A DNA stretch of 64,000 bases from Pseudooceanicola algae (GCF_003590145.2 NZ_CP060436.1:2018001-2082000); one strand, 5' to 3'. Positions 18,528 through 28,041 are shown, counted from the first letter of the stretch. The notes: a model not told the origin generated them from the sequence alone. Numbers and translations: made by a program.

Positions 18528-19403
18528 ATGGAAATCAACAGGATCGGTGTGATCGGCGCGGGGCAGATGGGCAATGGCATTGCCCATGTCATGGCGCTTG
18601 CAGGCTATGAAGTGCTTTTGAACGACATCAGCCAGGAGGCGCTGGATCGCGCCGTGGCAACGATTTCGCGCAACCTGGACCGTCAGGTCAGTCGCGAGAA
18701 GATCTCTCAGGAGGCAAAAGACGCCGCCATGGGGAGAATCTCGGTGACGAAGGTGCTGGCGGACCTCGGGCCCACCGACCTGGTGATCGAGGCGGCCACG
18801 GAACGCGAAACCGTCAAGGAAGCGATCTTTCAGGATCTCTTGCCGCACCTCGCACCGCATACGATCCTGACCTCGAACACCTCTTCGATCTCGATCACGC
18901 GGCTGGCCAGCCGCACGGACCGGCCCGAGAAATTCATGGGGTTCCATTTCATGAATCCCGTGCCGGTGATGCAGCTGGTCGAGCTGATCCGGGGTATTGC
19001 CACGGATGCAGAGACCTTTGAGGCCTGCCGAAAAGTCGTCGAAAAGCTGGGGAAATCGGCCGCGAGCGCCGAAGATTTCCCGGCTTTTATCGTCAACCGC
19101 ATCCTGATGCCGATGATCAACGAAGCGGTCTATACGCTTTATGAGGGCGTCGGCTCGGTCCAATCCATCGACCTGTCCCTGAAATTGGGGGCGAACCACC
19201 CGATGGGTCCATTGGAGCTGGCAGATTTCATTGGTCTTGATACCTGCCTGGCGATCATGAACGTGCTGCATGACGGGCTGGCGGATACCAAGTATCGCCC
19301 CTGCCCCCTGCTGACGAAATATGTCGAAGCCGGCTGGCTGGGACGCAAGACTGGGCGTGGGTTCTATGATTATCGGGGCGAGACCCCGGTGCCGACGCGC
19401 TGA
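18528..19403 (+). CDS. hbd: 3-hydroxybutyryl-CoA dehydrogenase
   Basis: An NAD(P)-dependent 3-hydroxyacyl-CoA dehydrogenase that interconverts acetoacetyl-CoA and 3-hydroxybutyryl-CoA. The 291-residue product has the dinucleotide motif IGVIGAGQMGNGIAHVMALA near residue 6 and a catalytic region VIEAATERETVK. The catalytic histidine lies in MGFHFMNPVPVMQLVELIRG, and the C-terminal dimerisation domain ends near GRKTGRGFYDYRGE. The ATG at 18528 has an AGGAGAG ribosome site, and the upstream 19 codons are not conserved. It is close to etfBA and to ccr/ecm, consistent with C4 acyl-CoA metabolism leading into the ethylmalonyl-CoA pathway or PHB turnover. Confidence 0.94.
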   Translation: MEINRIGVIGAGQMGNGIAHVMALAGYEVLLNDISQEALDRAVATISRNLDRQVSREKISQEAKDAAMGRISVTKVLADLGPTDLVIEAATERETVKEAIFQDLLPHLAPHTILTSNTSSISITRLASRTDRPEKFMGFHFMNPVPVMQLVELIRGIATDAETFEACRKVVEKLGKSAASAEDFPAFIVNRILMPMINEAVYTLYEGVGSVQSIDLSLKLGANHPMGPLELADFIGLDTCLAIMNVLHDGLADTKYRPCPLLTKYVEAGWLGRKTGRGFYDYRGETPVPTR

Positions 19404-19450
19404 CGCTTTTCCGCCGGGGCCCCTGACGACAGGGCGCCCGGTGGCCTTTG

Positions 19451-20983
19451 CTATTCTTCTTGCGCGGACAACTCCAACGGCGCGCTCTTGCGCAAGGCGC
19501 GCAGATCCTCGACCCCAAGGGGGCCTGCGGGTTTCGCCAGCCGCGCCCTGGTGACCCAAAGCAGCCGCTGTTCGGCCCGGGTGATCGCCACATAGGCCAG
19601 CCGTTTCCACATCGGTTGCCCGGCTTCGGTCCGACCGGCCCGGAAGGCGGCGTAGATGTCCGGGGCAAAAACCTGCACGTCGGACCACTGCGAGCCCTGC
19701 GCCTTGTGGATCGTCACGGCCGCCCCGTGCAGGAAAGTGGCGCCCATTCGGGCGGCAAAGGGGATGAAGGGTTCTTCCTCCTCGGGGCGTTCGATCTTGA
19801 CGATCGAAGCCGCCGAGACCTGCGGATTCTCTGCTCCGACCACGTGAAGACGTGAAAAGCCGGGCTTTGATCCCGGGCCGAGGTAGATCACCTGAGCGCC
19901 CTTGATCAGCCCGCGCGCCTCGAGGTCCAGACGTTTCTTGCGGTGCTTCAGCGGCAGTTCGATCCCGTCGCAGATCAGCGGCTCGCCCGGCAGCAAGGCG
20001 TCTTCGGGGGCGCCATGGACATTGCGGAAGGCGTGGATCAGGCGGATGCGCGTCGCATTGCGCCAGACCAGCACCGGAGAGCGCGCCATCAGGTCGGATT
20101 CCACCCGCGAGGCCCAGACCACGCGCTCGTCCCGCGCGGCGGCCTCTTCGATCATCCGTTCGAAACGGTAGAAATCGACCTGCGGATCGGCCAGCGCATG
20201 GGCCAGGTCCAGGATCGGGTTGTCGGCGTCCTGCCGGTGCACCCGGCTCAGTTCCAGCCGCGCCGGTTCGGGCAGGCTTTCAAAGACCATCTGGCCCGAT
20301 TGCCCAACCGGGGCCAGCTGCGCCGGGTCCCCGAACAGGACCAGATTGGGAAAGATCTCTCGCAGGTCGTTGAACTGCTTTTCGTCCAGCATCGAGGCTT
20401 CGTCGACGAAACCAAGGTCCAGCGGGTCATCGCGGCGCTTCCAGCCGGTTATGAAATCTGACCCGCGCAGCCCCGCCATCGCCAGCGCCGCGGGGACCGA
20501 ACGGTGCGTCTCGTAGCTGAGCTTGGCGCGATCCAGTGCCTCTTCGGTCAGGCCCTCGATCTCGGGCTTTTCACCGCGGCCTTCCAGCCATTCGGCGATC
20601 TTTTCGTATTCCGGATCGTAGACCGGCGTGTAGAGAATGCGGTGGATCGTCGTCGCCGGAACGCCGCGCAGCCGCAAGACCGAGGCGGCCTTGTTGGTCG
20701 GGGCAAGGATGGCGATGCTGCGTGCGTCCTTGGCCCGTTTAGGCTCGTAGTCGCCCGAGACCAGCGCGAGGCCCGCAGCCTCGGCGGCGCGGGCAAGTTC
20801 GCTCAGCAACAGGGTCTTGCCGGAGCCCGCCTTGCCGATAACCGCCAGCACGCGCGAGCGGCCCTCCTGCAAAGGCTGGGTCGTGCCGTTTTCCAGATCG
20901 ATACCGGCCCCGCGCAGGGTTTCGGCGATCCGGTCGAAGGCTTCGGCCTGGTCATGGGAAAAGGTCACGGCGGGCAGCGTCAT
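19451..20983 (-). CDS. RecD-like superfamily 1 helicase / ATP-dependent exonuclease-type protein
   Basis: A 510-residue SF1 DNA helicase resembling RecD2/TraA-type enzymes. Motifs in order are Q-motif-like FSHDQAEAF near the N-terminus, Walker A VIGKAGSGKT, motif Ia AILAPTNKAAS, Walker B FVDEASML, motif III LFGDPAQLAPVG, motif IV/R LSRVHRQDADNP, and the C-terminal UvrD-like AVTIHKAQGSQWSDVQVFAP with RLAYVAITRAEQRLLWVTRA. No nuclease domain is visible. Compared with RecD2 it lacks the long N-terminal extension. It is convergent with hbd, with only 47 bases between the stops, and stands alone. The cellular role is not evident from context; a DNA repair function is inferred. Confidence 0.88.
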   Translation of the reverse strand: MTLPAVTFSHDQAEAFDRIAETLRGAGIDLENGTTQPLQEGRSRVLAVIGKAGSGKTLLLSELARAAEAAGLALVSGDYEPKRAKDARSIAILAPTNKAASVLRLRGVPATTIHRILYTPVYDPEYEKIAEWLEGRGEKPEIEGLTEEALDRAKLSYETHRSVPAALAMAGLRGSDFITGWKRRDDPLDLGFVDEASMLDEKQFNDLREIFPNLVLFGDPAQLAPVGQSGQMVFESLPEPARLELSRVHRQDADNPILDLAHALADPQVDFYRFERMIEEAAARDERVVWASRVESDLMARSPVLVWRNATRIRLIHAFRNVHGAPEDALLPGEPLICDGIELPLKHRKKRLDLEARGLIKGAQVIYLGPGSKPGFSRLHVVGAENPQVSAASIVKIERPEEEEPFIPFAARMGATFLHGAAVTIHKAQGSQWSDVQVFAPDIYAAFRAGRTEAGQPMWKRLAYVAITRAEQRLLWVTRARLAKPAGPLGVEDLRALRKSAPLELSAQEE

Positions 20984-21161
20984 GGTCGGACGCTACAACC
21001 TGCCGCCCAAAAGCGCCAGAGAGCCGGGGGGCTGTCCGGGCAGGTTCTGACGGCTTCCGTCCCGGACAAGAGCGCTCCCTTGCGCGCGCGGCGAAGGGCG
21101 CAGGCCAAGCGACCGTTCAACGCGCGGGGAATTGCCCCCCCCGCGCGGCGTCACTCATCGG

Positions 21162-21428
21162 TCAGTGTTTGCGATACCCCGCCGGAGGGGAAGACGGATA
21201 ATACTCGGGTACAGTGCGCCGCGAACCGCTGGCTTCGGTTCGTTTGCGCAGGATCTCTTCCTGCGTGACCCGCGTCGCGATGGCCAACTGGTCCACCACC
21301 CGCGTCATGCCGCGATCCTTGGCCGCCTCCTGAAGATCCGCCAGCACATCGACCATCCATTGATCCAGCGCCACCCTGGGAAAGGGAGACGGATTGATGT
21401 CGATCCCGTAGTCATTGCCAAGTCCCAT
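21162..21428 (-). CDS. Small conserved-type protein downstream of ccr, unknown function
   Basis: An 88-residue acidic-to-neutral protein, MGLGNDYGIDINPSPFPRVA at its start, with a predicted helical core (VDVLADLQEAAKDRGMTRVVDQLAIATRV) and a basic, Pro/Tyr/Ser-rich tail. It lacks signal peptide or membrane segments. It lies 101 bases downstream of ccr on the same strand, so it may be cotranscribed with it. Codon usage looks like the neighbours, and no competing frame has better features. I do not recognise a named domain. Position directly behind ccr makes a link to the ethylmalonyl-CoA pathway plausible but unproven. Confidence 0.7.
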   Translation of the reverse strand: MGLGNDYGIDINPSPFPRVALDQWMVDVLADLQEAAKDRGMTRVVDQLAIATRVTQEEILRKRTEASGSRRTVPEYYPSSPPAGYRKH

Positions 21429-21529
21429 AACATCTCTCCACCATGTCGGGGAAACGGCCCCCTGCCCTGCAGCCCGTGCAGTATCCCCGACTCGGCCATC
21501 AGTCTTGGCCCCTCCGGCTTAACAAAAAG

Positions 21530-22816
21530 TTAGGACCGGGCCTCCAGAACGTCTTCAACTGTTCTCAACCCGGCGCGGGGGGCCTGGACCAGAACCGCCA
21601 TGTTGCCCGGTTTATGCTGATTCTGGCGCATCTTGGTATGGGCACGCGGGATGTCGTCCCAGGAAAAGACCTCGGACATGGCCGGGTCGATCCGGCGTTC
21701 GATCATCAGCCTGTTGGCGGCGGCGGCCTGTTTCAGATGGGCGAAATGGCTGCCCTGAACGCGCTTCTGATGCATCCAGAGGTAGCGCACGTCGAAGGTG
21801 CAGTTGAACCCCGAAGTCCCGGCGCAGATGACGATCATGCCGCCCTTCTTGCAGACCAGGGTCGAAACCGGGAAGGTCGCCTCGCCCGGATGCTCGAACA
21901 CGATATCGACATTATTGCCCTTGCCGGTGATGTCCCAGATCGCCTTGCCGAACTTGCGCGCCTCGGTGAACCAGGCCTTGTACTCGGGCGTATTGACCGT
22001 GGGCAATTGCCCCCAGCAGGAAAAATCCTTGCGGTTGATGACGCCCTTGGCCCCCATCCCCATGACGAAATCACGCTTGTCCTCTTCCGAGATCACGCCG
22101 ATCGCATTGCCCCCCGCCGCGTTGATCAACTGGATCGCGAAGGACCCGAGCCCGCCGGACGCCCCCCAGACCAGGACGTTCTGGCCCGGCTTCAGCTCAT
22201 GCGGGTGATGGCCGAACAACATCCGGTAGGCGGTCGCCAGGGTCAGCGTGTAACAGGCACTTTCCTCCCAGGTCAGGTGCCTGGGGCGCGGCAGAAGCTG
22301 CTGCGCCTGGACGCGGGTGAATTGCGCGAAACTGCCATCGGGGGTTTCGTAGCCCCAGATCCGCTGGCTGGGCGAATACATCGGATCGCCGCCATTGCAT
22401 TCCTCGTCGTCGCCATCGTCCTGATTGCAATGGATGACGACCTCGTCCCCGACCTTCCAGGTCCTGACGCTGGACCCGACCGCCCAGACCACGCCGGACG
22501 CATCGGAACCCGCGATATGATAGTCCGCGCCATGCCCGTCGAAGGGAGAGATCGGTTCCCCGAGACCCGCCCAGATGCCGTTGTAATTGACCCCTGCAGC
22601 CATGACGAGCACCAGCACTTCGTGGCTGTCGAGGCTTGGCGTATCGACGACCTCTTCCTGAAACGAGGTTTCGGGTTCGCCGTGACGGTCGCGCCGGATT
22701 GCCCATGCGTACATCTTTGCCGGCACATAGCCGAGCGGCGGCAGTTCCCCCACCGGGTAAAGATCCTTTTCCGGTGCGTCATAGGGCGCGATGCCCCGAT
22801 CCGTATCCAGTGCCAT
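21530..22816 (-). CDS. ccr: Crotonyl-CoA carboxylase/reductase
   Basis: The key enzyme of the ethylmalonyl-CoA pathway: it reductively carboxylates crotonyl-CoA with NADPH and CO2 to ethylmalonyl-CoA. The 428-residue MDR-superfamily protein shows the Ccr-specific N-terminus (DLYPVGELPPLGYVPAKMYA), VMAAGVNYNGIWAGLGEPIS, the insertion HCNQDDGDDEECNGGDPMYS, the nucleotide motif VLVWGASGGLGSFAIQLINA and the C-terminal GSHFAHLKQAAAANRLMIER. Presence of the full carboxylase-type sequence distinguishes it from simple enoyl reductases. The ATG at 22816 has the strong ribosome site GAGGAGAGAGG. It is divergent from ecm, the next enzyme but one, and followed by a small protein gene. Confidence 0.97.
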   Translation of the reverse strand: MALDTDRGIAPYDAPEKDLYPVGELPPLGYVPAKMYAWAIRRDRHGEPETSFQEEVVDTPSLDSHEVLVLVMAAGVNYNGIWAGLGEPISPFDGHGADYHIAGSDASGVVWAVGSSVRTWKVGDEVVIHCNQDDGDDEECNGGDPMYSPSQRIWGYETPDGSFAQFTRVQAQQLLPRPRHLTWEESACYTLTLATAYRMLFGHHPHELKPGQNVLVWGASGGLGSFAIQLINAAGGNAIGVISEEDKRDFVMGMGAKGVINRKDFSCWGQLPTVNTPEYKAWFTEARKFGKAIWDITGKGNNVDIVFEHPGEATFPVSTLVCKKGGMIVICAGTSGFNCTFDVRYLWMHQKRVQGSHFAHLKQAAAANRLMIERRIDPAMSEVFSWDDIPRAHTKMRQNQHKPGNMAVLVQAPRAGLRTVEDVLEARS

Positions 22817-22873
22817 GGGCCTCTCTCCTCAAGCTCAGAATGCCGCGATGCAGAATCGGCGGATTAACTTGGG

Positions 22874-22903
22874 GATATTATCCTACACGCAACTTTGCAA
22901 TAA
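22874..22903 (-). promoter_or_regulatory. Candidate ccr promoter with TTGCAA box
   Basis: Reading on the minus strand, TTATTG and TAATAT are 17 bases apart, about 60 bases before the ccr start, in the most AT-rich stretch of the window. A TTTGCAA element (22894-22900 on the plus strand) overlaps the -35 box. Such boxes resemble the binding sites of RamB/PccR-type short-chain acyl-CoA regulators, which is only a suggestion here. The remainder of 22817-23154 holds the divergent ecm promoter; a TTGACA at 23079-23084 is present without a clear -10 partner. Confidence 0.45.
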
Positions 22904-23154
22904 ATTTTTATACTATTACGAAATATTGTGTCTTGTCTAATTTCCCTGTCGGGGCGGTTTTGCCTTTTTTCATGGCTTGCCACGGCTTCACTGACCACCG
23001 TATGTCTGCCGGCTGGCCAAACTGCGCCGCAGGATATGGTATGCTTTCCCGACCCAGCCGCTGCCGCGCCGCAGCGAATTGACAGGGGTCTTTTCTTTCC
23101 TGTATGTGCCATAATTGATAATTAAGTTTCACGCATAATAGGGCGAGGCACGAC

Positions 23155-25137
23155 ATGACTGAGACATCGCAGCGGGATCGTCCCTGGCTGATCCGCACCT
23201 ATTCCGGCCATTCCACGGCCGCGGCCTCCAACGCGCTCTACCGGGGCAACCTGGCACGCGGACAAACCGGGCTTTCGGTGGCCTTCGACCTGCCGACCCA
23301 GACCGGCTATGACAGCGATCACGTGCTGGCCCGGGGCGAGGTCGGCAAGGTCGGGGTGCCGATCTGCCACCTCGGCGACATGCGCGCGCTTTTCGATCAG
23401 ATCCCGCTGGCAGAGATGAATACCTCTATGACGATCAATGCCACGGCGCCCTGGCTGCTGGCGCTCTACATCGCCGTCGCCGAGGAACAAGGCGCCGATC
23501 CCGCCGCGCTTCAGGGCACCGTCCAGAACGACCTGATCAAGGAATACCTCAGCCGGGGTACCTATATCTGCCCGCCCGAACCCAGCCTGAAGATGATCGC
23601 CGACGTGGCCGAATACTGCTATGCCCATGTGCCCAAGTGGAACCCGATGAACGTCTGTTCCTACCACCTGCAAGAGGCCGGCGCGACGCCCGAGCAGGAG
23701 CTGGCCTATGCCCTGGCCACCGCCATCGCGGTGCTGGATGCGCTGCGCCCCCGCGTGGCCGAAAAGGACTTTCCCGGCGTCGTCGGGCGCATCAGCTTCT
23801 TCGTCAATGCCGGCATCCGCTTTGTCACCGAGATCTGCAAGATGCGCGCCTTCGTCGATCTCTGGGACGAGATCACCGCCGAACGCTATGGCATCGAGGA
23901 TCCGAAATTCCGCCGCTTCCGCTATGGCGTGCAGGTCAATTCCCTTGGGCTGACCGAACAGCAGCCGGAAAACAACGTCCCCCGCATCCTGATCGAGATG
24001 CTGGCCGTGGTGCTGTCCAAGAACGCCCGCGCCCGCGCCGTGCAGCTTCCGGCCTGGAACGAGGCGCTTGGCCTGCCGCGTCCCTGGGATCAGCAATGGT
24101 CGCTGCGGATGCAGCAGATCCTGGCCTATGAAACCGACCTGCTGGAATACGAGGACCTCTTTGACGGCAACCCGGCGGTGGACGCCAAGGTCGCGGCGCT
24201 GAAACAGGCCGCCCGCGCCGAGCTTGCCAATCTGGGCGCCATGGGCGGGGCCATCGGGGCGATTCCCTACATGAAGGCGCGGCTGGTCGAAGCCAACGCC
24301 GAACGGATCGCCCGGATCGAATCCGGCGAAACCACGGTCGTCGGCGTCAACCGCTGGCAAGAAGCCGAGCCTTCGCCGCTTCTCGGCAGCGATGGCGGCA
24401 TCCTGACCGTGGACCCCGCGGCAGAGGCCGATCAACTGCACCGTCTGGCAGGGTGGCGCCGTCAGCGGGACGCTGACGCGCTGCGGGCAGCGCTCGATGC
24501 GCTGCGCGCAGCGGCTGAGGCGGGTGAAAACATCATGCCGGCCTCGATCGCCGCCGCCAAGGCAGGTGCCACGACCGGCGAATGGGCCGCCACCATGCGT
24601 GCCGTGCATGGCGAATACCGCGGCCCCACCGGGGTGGCAGCCGGCCAGTCCAACCGCACCGAGGGCCTCGAAGACATCCGCGCCGAAGTCGACGCGGTCA
24701 GCGACCGCCTGGGCCGCCGCCTCAGCTTCGTGATCGGCAAGCCGGGACTCGACGGCCATTCCAACGGTGCCGAACAGATCGCCTCGCGGGCGCGTGATTG
24801 CGGGATGGAGATCGGCTATGACGGCATCCGCCTGACGCCTGAGGAAATCGTGGCCCGCGCCCGCAACGCCCATGTGCTGGGACTGTCGGTCCTGTCCGGC
24901 TCGCATCTGCCCCTGGTCGAAGAGGTCCTGACCCGCCTGCGTGCCGAGGACCTTCAGATCCCGGTCGTCCTCGGCGGGATCATACCGGAGGCGGACGTGG
25001 CACGGCTGACCGCGCTTGGTGTCGCGGCAATCTACACGCCGAAGGATTTCGAGCTGAACCGCATCATGCGCGATGTCATCACCCTGGCCGACCCGGACGC
25101 CGGCCCCGATCTCAACCCGGTCAAGGCCTCGGCCTGA
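23155..25137 (+). CDS. ecm: Ethylmalonyl-CoA mutase (coenzyme B12-dependent)
   Basis: Converts (2R)-ethylmalonyl-CoA to (2S)-methylsuccinyl-CoA with adenosylcobalamin. The 660-residue protein has the mutase barrel first: WLIRTYSGHSTAAASNALYR, GLSVAFDLPTQTGYDSDHVL, and AEMNTSMTINATAPWLLALY. The C-terminal cobalamin-binding domain follows from about residue 525, with the DxHxxG motif in VIGKPGLDGHSNGAEQIASR and later VLSGSHLPLVEEVL and VVLGGIIPEADVARL. The length and the single-chain arrangement match Ecm (MeaA), rather than the longer methylmalonyl-CoA mutases. It is divergent from ccr, as in Rhodobacter. Acylphosphatase follows 76 bases later. Confidence 0.96.
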   Translation: MTETSQRDRPWLIRTYSGHSTAAASNALYRGNLARGQTGLSVAFDLPTQTGYDSDHVLARGEVGKVGVPICHLGDMRALFDQIPLAEMNTSMTINATAPWLLALYIAVAEEQGADPAALQGTVQNDLIKEYLSRGTYICPPEPSLKMIADVAEYCYAHVPKWNPMNVCSYHLQEAGATPEQELAYALATAIAVLDALRPRVAEKDFPGVVGRISFFVNAGIRFVTEICKMRAFVDLWDEITAERYGIEDPKFRRFRYGVQVNSLGLTEQQPENNVPRILIEMLAVVLSKNARARAVQLPAWNEALGLPRPWDQQWSLRMQQILAYETDLLEYEDLFDGNPAVDAKVAALKQAARAELANLGAMGGAIGAIPYMKARLVEANAERIARIESGETTVVGVNRWQEAEPSPLLGSDGGILTVDPAAEADQLHRLAGWRRQRDADALRAALDALRAAAEAGENIMPASIAAAKAGATTGEWAATMRAVHGEYRGPTGVAAGQSNRTEGLEDIRAEVDAVSDRLGRRLSFVIGKPGLDGHSNGAEQIASRARDCGMEIGYDGIRLTPEEIVARARNAHVLGLSVLSGSHLPLVEEVLTRLRAEDLQIPVVLGGIIPEADVARLTALGVAAIYTPKDFELNRIMRDVITLADPDAGPDLNPVKASA

Positions 25138-25213
25138 CCCTCCCCGCCGGAATAGCGCACCCGGCTGGAAGGCCCTGCTATCCGTGCTATCCTTGCGGAT
25201 GGGAGGAACCGGG

Positions 25214-25504
25214 ATGAAGCACCAACCAGGCGGCCCGAGCAGCCGACAGATCCGCGTGACCGGCCGGGTGCAGGGCGTCGCCTTTCGCGCCTGGACCCGT
25301 GGGCAGGCCCGCAAGCTCGGCCTTGCGGGCTGGGTCCGCAACGACGCCGACGGTTCGGTCACTGCCCTGCTGCACGGCGAGGCCGCTGCCGTCGAAAACA
25401 TGATCAACGCCTGCTGGACGGGCCCCGGCGCGGCCGAAGTCCGTGACGTGCAGGCCACCCCCGCCACGCCGCCCGAATGGGATGATTTCCGCATCCTGCG
25501 CTAA
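25214..25504 (+). CDS. acyP: Acylphosphatase
   Basis: A small hydrolase of acyl phosphates, 96 residues. The signature VTGRVQGVAFRAWTRGQARK holds the phosphate-binding loop and the catalytic arginine, and LAGWVRNDADGSVTALLHGE holds the catalytic asparagine; both are intact. The fold is the usual alpha/beta sandwich. The ATG at 25214 has a GGGAGGAA ribosome site. It follows ecm and overlaps the start region of the DUF1989 gene, but a metabolic link with either is not evident. Confidence 0.92.
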   Translation: MKHQPGGPSSRQIRVTGRVQGVAFRAWTRGQARKLGLAGWVRNDADGSVTALLHGEAAAVENMINACWTGPGAAEVRDVQATPATPPEWDDFRILR

Positions 25505-26312
25505 GGCACCTTGCATCCGGCCCCCGGTCACGCTTCCCTTGCCGCAGCCCGAACTTGCGCTCTACCGCGCCGCGCTGGTCACGGCGCAGGTCACCGGCAC
25601 CACCCGCGTTCCCCCGCGCGATGCGGCCACATTCCGGATTCCGGCAGGCAGCTTCTTTCGCATTTCCAGCATCGAAGGGGCGCAGGTCGGGGATCTGAAC
25701 CTGTGGAACGCCAACGACCTGTCAGAGCGGTTCTATTCCGGCAAGACCCGCGCCCTGCACGGCACCCATGTCGGAACCGGAGACCGGCTCTGGACCAGCT
25801 TTCCGGCGTTGCGCCCCATGGCGACCATCGTCGAGGACAGCCTTGGGTGGTACGGGATCGACCCACATGGCGGTTCGGTGCATGACGTGATCGGCACCCG
25901 CTGCGATCCCTATACCGGCGCGCTGCTGTCAGGCGGACACTACCATCATTGCTGCCATTCCAACCTGACCCGTGCGCTGGCACAAGCGCTCGGGCTGCCG
26001 CTGGCCGAGGCGGAACAGCATGTGCATGATGTGCTGAATGTCTTCATGTGCACCGGCTTTACCCGCGACACCGGTCAATATTTCATGAAGGCCAGCCCGG
26101 TGCGCCCCGGCGACCAGATCACCTTTTTCGCGGAAATCGACTTGCTGGGGGCCCTGTCGGCCTGTCCGGGGGGCGATTGTTCGGCCGAACATTCCAGCGA
26201 CAGCGCGCCCTGTTACCCGCTTCAGGTGGACTGCCTGACGCCAGATCCCACCGCGCTGGAAGGATGGACCAGCCCCGCGCCGTCAAGCTATGATCGCAGC
26301 CACGGGGTCTGA
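25482..26312 (+). CDS. DUF1989 (urea carboxylase-associated family) protein
   Basis: A protein of the DUF1989/urea amidolyase-associated family, about 276 residues from the ATG at 25482. Characteristic blocks are FRISSIEGAQVGDLNLWNAN, ERFYSGKTRALHGTHVGTGD, RLWTSFPALRPMATIVEDSL, HDVIGTRCDPYTGALLSGG and the cysteine-rich LSACPGGDCSAEHSSDSAPC. Conserved His and Cys residues suggest metal binding. The start is uncertain: 25482 overlaps acyP by 23 bases, and a TTG at 25539 would remove the overlap; similarity begins near residue 24 and does not decide it. Function is unknown, although relatives accompany urea or amine degradation genes. Confidence 0.85.
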   Translation: MISASCAKAPCIRPPVTLPLPQPELALYRAALVTAQVTGTTRVPPRDAATFRIPAGSFFRISSIEGAQVGDLNLWNANDLSERFYSGKTRALHGTHVGTGDRLWTSFPALRPMATIVEDSLGWYGIDPHGGSVHDVIGTRCDPYTGALLSGGHYHHCCHSNLTRALAQALGLPLAEAEQHVHDVLNVFMCTGFTRDTGQYFMKASPVRPGDQITFFAEIDLLGALSACPGGDCSAEHSSDSAPCYPLQVDCLTPDPTALEGWTSPAPSSYDRSHGV

Positions 26313-26347
26313 TGCGACGCCCCAGCAAGCGGGGCGCCGCGATGGCG

Positions 26348-27340
26348 TCAGCAGTACCGTTCGACCGCCACAAGCTGGCCATCGCCATAGCGGTCGCCAT
26401 GGGCGAAACCGGCGGGCAGCAGGCGGTCTATTTCAGCCAGGTCTTCGGCGCTCAGCGTAATGCGCGCGGCATCAAGCCATTCCGCCAGGTGCGCCGCCGT
26501 CCGGGTCCCCGGGATCGGCACCACGTGGTCGCCCTGCGCCAGAACCCAGGCCAGCGCGGCACCGGCCACGGACCAGCCCTTGCCCTGCGCCCAGTCGCGG
26601 AAGCCGTCGATTGCCGCAAGGTTGGCGGCGTAATTGGGCGGGGTAAAGCGCGGGTTGGAGAGGCGGAATTCGCCCTCCTTCATCTGCGCGGGATCGACCG
26701 AAGCCTCGCCGAACATGCCCCGCGCCAGCGGCGAGAAGGCGACGAAGGTCACGCCCAGCCGGGCGCAGGCCTGAATGACACCCAATTCCGGCTGGCGCGA
26801 CCAGAGCGAATATTCGTTCTGCACCGCCGTGACGGGATGCACCGCATGGGCGCGGGCCAGCGTATAGGGGGCGATTTCCGACAGGCCGTAGCCTTTCGTC
26901 AGACCTTCCTCGATCAACCGGGCCATGGTCTCGGCCAGTTCCTCGGGCGGGGTCTCGGGGTCGTGACGATGAGCGTAGAACAGGTCCACGCTGTCCAGCC
27001 CCAGCCGTTCAAGCGAGCTTTCCAGTTCGGCCCGCAGGTAATCGTAGCTGTTGTCGATCCGGCGCGGCGGACCGGGGACGATCGACGCCTTGGTCGCGAT
27101 CACCAGATCCTCGGGCCGCTTGCCCCCAAGGAACCGCCCGATGATGTTTTCCGAGATCCCCATGCCATAGATATTGGCCGTGTCCCAAAAGGTGATCCCG
27201 GCGTCGAGCGCGGCCTGAAGCGTCGCCTGCGCGGTCTCTTCATCGGTGGGCCCGAACATGCCGGAAATCGACATGGCGCCGAAACCGACGCGGGGGATCA
27301 TCAGGCCCGTGCGGCCCAGTTCGATCTTGTCAAAGCTCAT
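26348..27340 (-). CDS. Aldo/keto reductase
   Basis: A 330-residue NADPH-dependent aldo/keto reductase with the TIM-barrel pattern of the YajO/Tas group. Segments include [20 protein letters not shown] at the start, the active-site block [20 protein letters not shown] with catalytic Asp and Tyr, [40 protein letters not shown] with the usual His, and [20 protein letters not shown] for the cofactor phosphate. Its start overlaps the end of the purine nucleoside phosphorylase gene by four bases (ATGA), so the two are one operon. The physiological substrate is unknown. Confidence 0.93.
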   Translation of the reverse strand: MSFDKIELGRTGLMIPRVGFGAMSISGMFGPTDEETAQATLQAALDAGITFWDTANIYGMGISENIIGRFLGGKRPEDLVIATKASIVPGPPRRIDNSYDYLRAELESSLERLGLDSVDLFYAHRHDPETPPEELAETMARLIEEGLTKGYGLSEIAPYTLARAHAVHPVTAVQNEYSLWSRQPELGVIQACARLGVTFVAFSPLARGMFGEASVDPAQMKEGEFRLSNPRFTPPNYAANLAAIDGFRDWAQGKGWSVAGAALAWVLAQGDHVVPIPGTRTAAHLAEWLDAARITLSAEDLAEIDRLLPAGFAHGDRYGDGQLVAVERYC

Positions 27341-28041
27341 GCGAATGCGGCCTCCAGGGCGATTTCGACCATGTCGCCAAAGGTCTTTTCGCGATCCTCG
27401 GACGGCAGGGCCTCGTGGGTCAGAAGGTGGTCGGACACGGTCAGCACGGCCAGCGCGCGGCAGCCGTGACGGGCGGCCAGATTGTAAAGCTCGGCCGCTT
27501 CCATTTCGACGCCGAGGATACCGTGGCGGGTCATCTGTTCGTTCAGGTCGGGGCGTTCGTCATAGAAGACATCCGCCGAATAGATCCCGCCGGCATGGAC
27601 GGCGACATCCCGCGCCGTGGCCGCGCGGTGAGCCGCCGCCAACAGGCTGTAATCGGCGCAGGGGGCAAAGTTCATTTCCTTGAAGATGCCGCGCGACGGG
27701 GTCGACAGGGTAGTCGCGGTCATCCCAAGGATGATGTCGCGCACCTTGACGCTATGCTGCATGCCGCCACAGGACCCGATACGGATCAGGGTCTTGGCGC
27801 CATAGTCGCGGATCATCTCGTTGACGTAGATCGACAGCGACGGCATCCCCATGCCGGTGCCATGAATGGTGACGCGATTGCCCTTCCAGGTCCCGGTAAA
27901 GCCCAGCATACCACGCACTTCGTTGACCAGTTCGACATCGTCCAGAAAGGTCTCGGCGGCCCAGCGGGCGCGATAGGGGTCGCCGGGCAGCAACACGGTT
28001 TCGGCGATCTGGCCGGGGGCGGCTCCGATATGGATGGTCAT
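27337..28041 (-). CDS. deoD: Purine nucleoside phosphorylase, DeoD type
   Basis: Phosphorolytic cleavage of purine (deoxy)nucleosides to base and (deoxy)ribose 1-phosphate. The 234-residue product has the family motifs [58 protein letters not shown] and the C-terminal [20 protein letters not shown] followed by VSDHLL, where the catalytic aspartate sits. The ATG at 28041 ([20 protein letters not shown]) is preceded by AGAGG; the longer upstream frame is not conserved. It fits functionally with the nucleoside transporter and xanthine dehydrogenase genes at 3-12.5 kb. Confidence 0.93.
   Translation of the reverse strand: MTIHIGAAPGQIAETVLLPGDPYRARWAAETFLDDVELVNEVRGMLGFTGTWKGNRVTIHGTGMGMPSLSIYVNEMIRDYGAKTLIRIGSCGGMQHSVKVRDIILGMTATTLSTPSRGIFKEMNFAPCADYSLLAAAHRAATARDVAVHAGGIYSADVFYDERPDLNEQMTRHGILGVEMEAAELYNLAARHGCRALAVLTVSDHLLTHEALPSEDREKTFGDMVEIALEAAFA

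Noticed and set aside
22864-23112. 82-codon minus-strand frame in the ccr-ecm promoter region
   Set aside because: It starts in the ecm promoter, has odd composition, lacks a ribosome site and would leave no room for the ccr promoter.
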